Shown here piece after piece: positions 15,518 through 20,341 of a stretch of DNA of 20,341 nt. How positions within the stretch are numbered: position 1 is the stretch's first letter; each line of letters opens with the position of its first letter. Where the stretch lies: contig CAZLGO010000027.1 of the NCBI GenBank assembly GCA_964559295.1, forward strand, positions 1 through 20,341. Reading direction: 5' to 3'. The stretch comes from CAZLGO01 sp964559295 (GTDB lineage Archaea > Methanobacteriota > Methanobacteria > Methanobacteriales > Methanobacteriaceae). The notes under the pieces are model-generated. The model had not been told where the DNA came from and did no database searches. It saw only the letters and a list, made by a program, of their open reading frames with translations. A program made the translations under genes and the position numbers.

Positions 15518-16331
15518 ATGTTCTCAACATGGCTTCTTGCAGGATTGTGGGGATTTTTGGCAGGTTCTGCTCTTTTAATTGGAGCTGTTGGTGGATATTT
15601 TTTTAAGATCCCTCAACGCCTTGTTGCTTCCATTATGGCATTCGGTGCAGGCGTACTCATGTCTGCTATAGCATTTGAGTTGATGGATGAGGCTTACAGC
15701 CTTGGAGGATTCTACCACGTCACTTTGGGTTTTCTTGTTGGAGCCTTCATTTTCACTGCAATAAACGTTTATCTCGCCCATAAGGGAGCTAAACATCGTA
15801 AACGTTCTGGAGAGAAGATCATATCAGAGGAAAGCAACAGCCTCGCTATCGCTGCAGGTTCAATTTTAGACCCAGCCTTTCGATTCAAGCTCTTTTATCA
15901 TTTCTATGCTCGCTATCGCTGCAGGTTCAATTTTAGACGGGATTCCAGAATCAATTGCAATAGGTCTTACCATGATAGAAGGCGGTATTGTAAGCACAGC
16001 AACTGTCATCGCCATATTCCTCTCCAACATACCTGAAGGTCTTTCAAGTTCTGCTGGCATGAAAAACGCAGGCTGGAGGGCAGGTTCTATCTTTGGCTTA
16101 TGGCTTTCTGTAGCCTTCTGCACTGCGATTGCATCACTTGCAGGTTATTCCGTCTTCAGCCATTTTCCTCCTGGAGTGATAGCAACCATTATGGCACTCG
16201 CAGCTGGAGCCATTTTGGCGATGCTCGTTGACACCATGATTCCAGAGGCTTTCTCTGAAACCCACAACCTTGCAGGTCTTATAACAGTTTTGGGTTTTAT
16301 AGTCTCATTTATTCTCTCAAAGGTTGGGTAA
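15518..16331 (+). pseudogene. ZIP-family metal transporter broken by a 67-bp repeat-insert
   Basis: The first half (from ATG 15518) encodes ZIP-like membrane helices including AFGAGVLMSAIAFELMDEA. Near residue 118 the frame is lost, and it ends at 16036. The second half continues in another frame to 16331 with LDGIPESIAIGLTMIEGG and LSNIPEGLSSSAGM, the metal-binding helices of ZIP transporters. The break coincides with a perfect 30-bp direct repeat (15842-15871 and 15909-15938) enclosing 37 foreign bases. Deleting one 67-bp unit restores one frame of 248 residues, normal for the family. The insert ends in ATG (15906-15908), in frame with the downstream half, but no ribosome binding site is seen. 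The full transporter cannot be made as it stands. Confidence 0.87.
15842..15938. repeat. 30-bp repeat, 37-bp insert, 30-bp repeat inside the ZIP gene
   Basis: The perfect direct repeats start CTCGCTATCG and end CAATTTTAGAC. The 37 bases between them (15872-15908) are not part of the ZIP gene. The period (67 bp) and proportions equal those of the CRISPR array about 4 kb away, but the repeat sequence is the host gene's own. This is consistent with off-target spacer integration that duplicated its target site. Confidence 0.85.
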
Positions 16332-16677
16332 ACTGTATACAGCAGAGGACATGCTTAGAATCCTTAAAAATCGTAAAAATATGGAATTCTGAAGTCTCAA
16401 TCAATCGGATGATGGTTTCAAAGCCAGTAGCCTGGTAGGGAGTCTGGGCGCAGGTAAAAAAGAGATCCGATTATACAACTATATCATGGATAATCACGAA
16501 GTAATCTATCAATAAGGATGTAAGCCTCAGAGCCATGGAAACCTTTCTCCTGTACGATGGGCTTTATCTTTTGCAGATTCTATTTCCGTAGAACTTTTGC
16601 AACTAAGCGGAATAGATACTATCGTTTCATTTGATTCAGATATTGAAAAAGTGAAGTGTGTGCATAGGATACACTAA
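16332..16677 (+). pseudogene. Decayed PIN-domain toxin remnant before cas4
   Basis: No intact gene lies between the ZIP gene and cas4, but pieces of a PIN protein are readable. LSFADSISVELLQLSG, then IDTIVSFDSDIEKV, run to a TAA at 16675-16677; the PIN family has this (S)FADxxS and SFDxDF-type ending. Before it, SLRAMETFLLYDG (about 16523-16561) is in a second frame, and RLYNYIMDNHEVIYQ (about 16468-16512) is back in the first, ending at TAA. At least two compensating frame changes and a lost N-terminus show real decay. A short upstream piece (AEDMLRILKNRKNMEF, ending at 16392) may be the rest of its antitoxin. Confidence 0.7.
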
Positions 16678-16689
16678 AAGAGGTTAACG

Positions 16690-17208
16690 ATGCTCTCCAA
16701 TGCTGAGAAACATCTTAGAATAATGGGAACCCAGATAAATTATTATTTCATCTGCAAGACCAAGCTATGGCTTTTCTCCCACCATATCCAGATGGAACAG
16801 GAGTCTGAACTTGTATCCCTTGGAAAGCTGATTCATTCTGGAAGTTATAGGGAAGAGAAGAGGGATTATATGATTGATAATTTAATAAACGTTGATTTTA
16901 TCAAGAAAAGGGATCATCTGGAGATCCATGAAGTTAAAAAGAGCAATAAAATGGAGAAAGCCCATGAATATCAGCTTTTATACTATATGTATTATTTAAA
17001 ACAGAAAAAAGGCATTGGAAACACCAGGGGCATAATAAATTATCCTAAAATAAGAAAGAAGGCTTTGATAACAATGGATAAGCCCAAAGAAGATGAATTA
17101 AGTAACATAATTAAAGAAATAAAGGACATAATTAATGGAAATCCCCCAGAACCTGAAAAAAGAGACATCTGCAGGAAGTGCGCCTATTATGAGTTCTGCT
17201 GGGTTTAA
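16690..17208 (+). CDS. cas4: Cas4 nuclease, spacer acquisition
   Basis: Cas4 trims prespacers and helps choose the PAM and orientation before Cas1-Cas2 integrates them. The 172 residues show TQINYYFICKTKLW with the first cluster cysteine (C22). The C-terminal CRKCAYYEFCWV supplies C161, C164 and C170, giving the four-cysteine iron-sulphur site. The RecB-like nuclease core is D69 and E81-V82-K83, with H49 upstream. All key residues are present. The ATG at 16690 has AGAGG upstream; an in-frame ATG at 16723 would match typical Cas4 starts (MGTQINYY) more closely. It is followed by cas1 after about 20 bases, so they form one adaptation operon. Confidence 0.95.
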   Translation: MLSNAEKHLRIMGTQINYYFICKTKLWLFSHHIQMEQESELVSLGKLIHSGSYREEKRDYMIDNLINVDFIKKRDHLEIHEVKKSNKMEKAHEYQLLYYMYYLKQKKGIGNTRGIINYPKIRKKALITMDKPKEDELSNIIKEIKDIINGNPPEPEKRDICRKCAYYEFCWV

Positions 17209-17228
17209 AAAAATCGGATGGTGATGTG

Positions 17229-18194
17229 ATGAAGAAGAACTATTATTTGATGTCTGACGGAATACTAAAGCGAAGAGAAAACACCATCTATTTTGTAAGC
17301 AAAGATGGAAAAAGGCCCATTCCCATCAACAAAATATATTCTATTTATGCATATGGAGCTTTAACTTTCTCTTCCCAATCTCTCCGTCTTTTGGCAAAGA
17401 AAGGTATTCCAATCCACTTCTTCAATTATTACGGATTTTATGATGGAAGCTTCTATCCAAGGGAGACACTTCTATCGGGAGATTTGATTATAAGACAGGT
17501 AGAACATTATCTGGATCACAAAAAGAGAATGGAAATAGCCAAAAAATTCGTTGAAGGCTCTGGTAGAAATATGGAAAAGGTTCTATCATATTATAACCTC
17601 GAAAATCAGATAGGCAGTATTTTACCTGACTTAGAAAGTTGCAACAGGATAACAGACGTTATGAATGTTGAAGGGAGAATGCGAGCTGAATATTATGCGA
17701 ATATGGATAATATTTTGCCTGAAGGATTTAAAATGGATAAAAGAATGAAAAAACCTCCGAAAAACATGATAAATGCCCTCATAAGTTTTGGAAATTCACT
17801 TCTTTATTCAACAATTATCTCCGAACTTTACAACACCCAGCTCAATCCCACCATATCCTACCTTCACGAGCCCTTTGAGAGAAGATATTCGTTAGCACTG
17901 GATTTAAGTGAGATATTCAAGCCGATTCTGGTGGACAGGCTTATTTTCTACCTTCTAAATAAAAGAATGCTCAATAAAGATGATTTTGAGCGAGATCTGA
18001 ATTATTGTCTTTTAAATGATGATGGAAGGAAGACTTTCATCAGGGAATACGATGAAAGACTGAAAAAAACAATAAAACACAGGGATCTTAAAAGAAAAGT
18101 ATCTTATAGAAGGTTAATAAGGCTTGAAGCCTATAAGCTCATAAAGCATCTATTGGGGTCTAAAAAATACAAACCTTTTGTTATATGGTGGTGA
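17229..18194 (+). CDS. cas1: Cas1 integrase
   Basis: Cas1 is the metal-dependent integrase that inserts spacers and, by staggered attack at both ends of the repeat, duplicates it. The 321-residue protein has an N-terminal beta domain and a helical C-terminal domain with E148 (VEGRMRAEYY), H213 (SYLHEPFERRYS) and D225 (LALDLSEIFKP), the conserved metal ligands. It looks fully functional. I choose the ATG at 17229 because GGTGAT at 17220-17225 is close upstream; a GTG one codon earlier is possible. Unusually, cas2 does not follow directly: about 1 kb with a toxin-antitoxin-like pair and a repeat-insert structure lies between them. Confidence 0.96.
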   Translation: MKKNYYLMSDGILKRRENTIYFVSKDGKRPIPINKIYSIYAYGALTFSSQSLRLLAKKGIPIHFFNYYGFYDGSFYPRETLLSGDLIIRQVEHYLDHKKRMEIAKKFVEGSGRNMEKVLSYYNLENQIGSILPDLESCNRITDVMNVEGRMRAEYYANMDNILPEGFKMDKRMKKPPKNMINALISFGNSLLYSTIISELYNTQLNPTISYLHEPFERRYSLALDLSEIFKPILVDRLIFYLLNKRMLNKDDFERDLNYCLLNDDGRKTFIREYDERLKKTIKHRDLKRKVSYRRLIRLEAYKLIKHLLGSKKYKPFVIWW

Positions 18195-18529
18195 TTGAAG
18201 TAAGTTTTTATTTTAATTTGATTCATCGAAGGGCAGAATCAACAACGATGATGCGTGTCTAATTCATGCCTGAGGAAATATAAAATGTTTCTGTGGAAAC
18301 CTTTCTATAAGGGTAAATTTTGGATAAAGTAGATCCGTTGTTGGTTAACTAAGAAAAATTTTAACCATAAACAACAAAATTAATGTAGCATATGAACTTC
18401 AAACCTTCAGATGGGTTTATGAAAGTTATGCACAATCCTTCTTCCATGCTAATCTCTCGAACGAACGGATCAAAAGATGGGTTTATGAAAGTTATGCACA
18501 ATCTGAATCAAATTTGCAGAAAGGATTGA
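18195..18529. other. Gene-free region between cas1 and the toxin-like gene
   Basis: No gene is seen. AT-rich sequence after the cas1 stop is followed by the 29-bp repeat, 37-bp insert, 29-bp repeat structure (18409-18503). The repeat itself contains GTTTATGAAA, which could act as a TATA-like element for the gene starting at 18530. Confidence 0.6.
18409..18503. repeat. 29-bp repeat, 37-bp insert, 29-bp repeat beside cas1
   Basis: Perfect direct repeats at 18409-18437 and 18475-18503 start AGATGGGTTTATG and end TATGCACAATC. They enclose 37 unique bases (18438-18474), a period of 66 bp. The repeat is unrelated to the array repeat and to the ZIP repeat, but the geometry is the same as both. On the minus strand the insert reads FDPFVREISMEE without a stop. 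Confidence 0.85.
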
Positions 18530-18843
18530 ATGAATATAGATGTGGTCGATTCTAAAAATGGTGAGCCAATCAGATTAACAGAAGAGAGATGGTTTCATAT
18601 CACGAAGGACATCCAGAGATGGCAGGCTACTATTTTGAAGTTCTTGAAACAATAAAGGAGCCAGAGATAATATATGAAGGGAAGACAGGAGAAAACATAG
18701 CAGTGAAAGATATAGAGGATGGGAAATATATCATAGTAATATATAGAGAATTAGATGGCGATGGATTTGTGATCACTGCCTTCTTAACCAAACGGAGAAA
18801 ACAATTTGAAAGGAGGCGAAGGATATGGGAGCAATTGAAGTAA
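18530..18843 (+). pseudogene. Frameshifted small toxin-like protein (RelE/BECR-like family suspected)
   Basis: The ATG at 18530 opens MNIDVVDSKNGEPIRLTEER and WFHIT, then the frame is lost around 18600-18606. The family continues in the next frame with EGHPEMAGYYFEVLETI, IIYEGKTGENIAVKDI and FVITAFLTKRRKQFERRR, ending at 18843. One lost base explains the break; the repaired protein would be about 104 residues. The style (histidine-rich start, then VIYREL and ITAFLT strands) resembles small RelE/barnase-EndoU-type nucleases coded by phages and toxin-antitoxin loci, but I do not recognise the exact family. Pairing with the next gene supports a toxin role. It lies between cas1 and cas2. Confidence 0.6.
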
Positions 18844-19057
18844 AAAAATATTAAGTATCGTACCCGAATTGTTGGGAATGCCATATTCAAGAATTTGGAC
18901 AGATTACGATAAAGAGGCCGATGTTTTATATATTAACTTCAAAAAACCGAGCCATGCAGATGATTCCGAATTCATGGACGACGATGTAATAATCAGATAT
19001 GAGAAAGGAGAAATTATAGGGATCACCATACTTAATGCAAGTAAAAGAGAAATATGA
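18825..19057 (+). pseudogene. DUF2283-type protein, probable antitoxin, with a poly-A frameshift
   Basis: An AGGAGG site (18811-18816) precedes the ATG at 18825, which encodes MGAIEVKK and then stops in a run of seven A (18842-18848). With one more A the frame would continue as ILSIVPELLGMPYSRIWTDY, then KEADVLYINFKKPSHADD and VIIRYEKGEIIGITILNAS, to the TGA at 19055-19057. The latter part is a clear DUF2283 domain (YDKEADVLYI opening, IIGITIL end), often found as the small partner in toxin-antitoxin-like pairs. It overlaps the upstream gene by 19 bases, as coupled pairs do. If the A-run is real, only an internal start (TTG at 18866 or 18869) could make the domain. Confidence 0.68.
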
Positions 19058-19109
19058 TAACAAAAGAATTTCTTTTCAGGTGTCTTCTATGCACAAGTTG
19101 TAGAACACT

Positions 19110-19120
19110 AAATATAAAGT
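19110..19120 (+). promoter_or_regulatory. TATA-like element before cas2
   Basis: AAATATAAAG about 75 bases before the cas2 ATG would start transcription near 19140. Since cas2 is cut off from cas1 by the toxin-like pair, a promoter of its own is plausible. GATGAT just before the ATG is the ribosome binding site. Confidence 0.4.
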
Positions 19121-19192
19121 TTACTGCTAAGTTGTAGGTTTTGGTGCTGGAAAGGTGAAAATTGAAGTATCAGAAATAGATTGATGATTTAA

Positions 19193-19456
19193 ATGTATGT
19201 CATAATCGTCTATGACATCAAGGTAGAAAGGGTCAACAAAGTCAAAGGATTCTTGAGAATGCACCTCCATTGGATTCAAAATTCTGTTTTTGAAGGAGAG
19301 GTTACAGAAAGCGAACTTGAAAAAATAAAAGCGGGGTTAAAGGATATAATAAACAAAAAAGAGGATTCTGTGGTAATATATACTTTCAGAAGTCAAAAAG
19401 CATTTAAGAGAGGGATTATTGGTGTAGAAAAAGCACCCATAGACGGAATACTTTGA
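19193..19456 (+). CDS. cas2: Cas2, adaptation complex subunit
   Basis: Cas2 bridges two Cas1 dimers and acts as a ruler for spacer length. The 87-residue ferredoxin-like protein begins MYVIIVYDIKVERVNKV (D8, the conserved first-strand Asp), continues with LRMHLHWIQNSVFEGEV and ends in the SVVIYTFRSQKAF strand typical of archaeal Cas2. It is intact. It lies about 1 kb after cas1 and about 350 bases before the first CRISPR repeat, on the same strand. Confidence 0.95.
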   Translation: MYVIIVYDIKVERVNKVKGFLRMHLHWIQNSVFEGEVTESELEKIKAGLKDIINKKEDSVVIYTFRSQKAFKRGIIGVEKAPIDGIL

Positions 19457-19810
19457 TTAATCAGAATATATTTTGTTTTAATTCAATGTTACTTAATTTT
19501 TGGATTTTTGAATGCCTATGATTAGATCGTTTATCTACGAATTTTAGGATGTAGTATAAAAATAACAAAATGTTACTTTATGTTTAATGATTTATTAATC
19601 ATTGCAATAATGTTATTTTGTGTCATAACGAATCATCGTCACTATAAAAGAATAAATCAACTCTTCAATTCTCATTTTTCCCAAAAAACTTCCAATCAAA
19701 CCAGCGCCGATCGTTATAAATAAATCAGAAAATCATAGAGAGACAATTTTAAGTACTTTGTAGATCAAAGAATAACACGTATTTGGGAAAATGGGCGAAA
19801 TTTCCCGCCT
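19457..19810 (+). promoter_or_regulatory. CRISPR leader
   Basis: This AT-rich gene-free stretch lies between cas2 and the first repeat. It holds an inverted repeat AATGATT-TATT-AATCATT (19586-19603) flanked at distance by ACAAAAT (19565-19571) and ATTTTGT. A related motif ATGTTA(C/T)TT occurs three times (near 19487, 19569 and 19609). A TATA-like TTATAAATAA (19714-19723) would start the pre-crRNA near 19745. Directly before the first repeat, GGGAAA (19785-19790) and TTTCCC (19801-19806) form an inverted repeat that may help position Cas1-Cas2. New spacers should enter at 19811. Confidence 0.75.
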
Positions 19811-20341
19811 GGCTAAAATCAGATCATTTTGAGATTGAAATGAATCAAAAAAGGAGGAGCAACATGATAAAATCAATCGGCTAAAATCAGATCATTTTGA
19901 GATTGAAATCAAGACTATTTGTGAGATACCACCTTTCAGTCGTGGCTAAAATCAGATCATTTTGAGATTGAAATGTTTTTTATTTTTTTGCTCATCTTTT
20001 CCGTGTCAAGGGCTAAAATCAGATCATTTTGAGATTGAAATGTTTAGGATGTCGTGATGGTTCAAAATATGTTTTCTCGGGCTAAAATCAGATCATATTG
20101 AGATTGAAATTGATCCTGAACTGCTATTATGAGAAGTTCAAAAAACGGCTAAAATCAGATCATTTTGAGATTGAAATGTTTTTCTTCCATTCGTTTCAAT
20201 CGTGCTTTTGTCAGCGGCTAAAATCAGATCATTTTGAGATTGAAATTTGATCTCTATTTTTATCTGATTCAAGTTTTCCAAATGGCTAAAATCAGATCAT
20301 TTTGAGATTGAAATGCTACAATTCGCTCTATTTAGGGCCAT
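19811..20341 (+). CRISPR. CRISPR array, eight repeats visible, continues beyond the window
   Basis: Eight 31-bp repeats start GGCTAAAATC and end GAGATTGAAAT, at 19811, 19879, 19944, 20011, 20080, 20147, 20216 and 20284. All are identical except the fifth, which has A for T at 20097. The seven complete spacers are 37, 34, 36, 38, 36, 38 and 37 bases; the eighth is cut by the window end. The ATTGAAA-type 3' end is the usual archaeal type I/III repeat end, giving an eight-base crRNA handle. The array is on the same strand as cas4-cas1-cas2 and downstream of the leader. It should serve both the I-B and the type III effectors. The leading G might belong to a 30-bp repeat with a fixed flanking base. 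Confidence 0.98.

Noticed and set aside
15842..15938. Treating the ZIP repeat structure as part of, or a relic of, the main CRISPR array
   Set aside because: Its repeat matches the array repeat at only about 11 of 30 positions and is coding sequence of the ZIP gene itself, so it is not a displaced array repeat.
15866..16123. A minus-strand reading frame running through the ZIP insert
   Set aside because: Most of it is antisense to conserved ZIP codons; only the short part inside the insert is protein-like, which is better explained by the origin of the insert.
18409..18503. An insertion sequence or MITE between cas1 and cas2
   Set aside because: There are no terminal inverted repeats, the insert is only 37 bases, and the 29-bp duplication is far longer than usual transposase target duplications.
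20042..20079. Spacer 4 as self-targeting against the cmr4/cmr5 junction
   Set aside because: The match to 9128-9140 is 13 bases (ATGGTTCAAAATA) out of 38, with no similarity outside it.

Overview
This window looks archaeal. It is AT-rich. The gene starts are preceded by GGTGA-type ribosome binding sites, and several promoters have TATA boxes about 25 bases before a start codon. The gene set is a type I-B CRISPR system, a type III-C-like module, AbrB/PIN toxin-antitoxin genes and a membrane glycosyltransferase with archaeal-style receiver domains. A euryarchaeon of the methanogen or methane/alkane-oxidiser kind is my best guess, but the sequence alone does not fix the lineage.

Layout. Positions 1-3287 hold the end of a type I-B interference operon: the tail of a gene that is probably cas7, then cas5 and an HD-helicase cas3. 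Positions 3329-11084 hold a tightly packed effector operon of the III-B/III-C family: cmr1, a Cas7-group RAMP, a Csx11-like Cas10, cmr4, a cmr5-like small subunit, an MNT nucleotidyltransferase, a HEPN protein and a Cas5-group RAMP. The Cas10 keeps HD residues but has no GGDD, so cyclic oligoadenylate signalling is not expected. The MNT/HEPN pair is inserted among the RAMP genes.

Positions 11098-16677 are unrelated or decaying genes: a zinc-phospholipase-like membrane protein on the minus strand, an AbrB antitoxin with a frameshifted PIN toxin, a fusion of two receiver domains to a GT2 glycosyltransferase, a broken ZIP metal transporter and a PIN toxin remnant. Positions 16690-19456 hold the adaptation genes cas4, cas1 and cas2. 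A frameshifted toxin-antitoxin-like pair separates cas1 from cas2. An AT-rich leader follows, then a CRISPR array of at least eight 31-bp repeats that runs off the right edge.

The most striking signal lies outside the array. Two places have the shape repeat, 37-base unique insert, repeat, with perfect direct repeats of 30 bp (inside the ZIP gene, 15842-15938) and 29 bp (between cas1 and the toxin-like gene, 18409-18503). The periods are 67 and 66 bp. The array has 65-69 bp periods and 34-38 bp spacers. The two repeats are unrelated to each other and to the array repeat. This is the footprint expected if Cas1-Cas2 inserted spacer-sized DNA at non-CRISPR sites and duplicated a repeat-length target. 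In the ZIP gene, removing one 67-bp unit restores a single 248-residue reading frame. Both inserts read as open, protein-like sequence on the minus strand, as several array spacers do.

How the genes would work together: Cas4-Cas1-Cas2 capture spacers into the array. Processed crRNAs (no cas6 is visible here) would load both the I-B complex with Cas3 for DNA and the Cmr/Csx11 complex for RNA, whose Cmr4 keeps the expected slicing aspartate.
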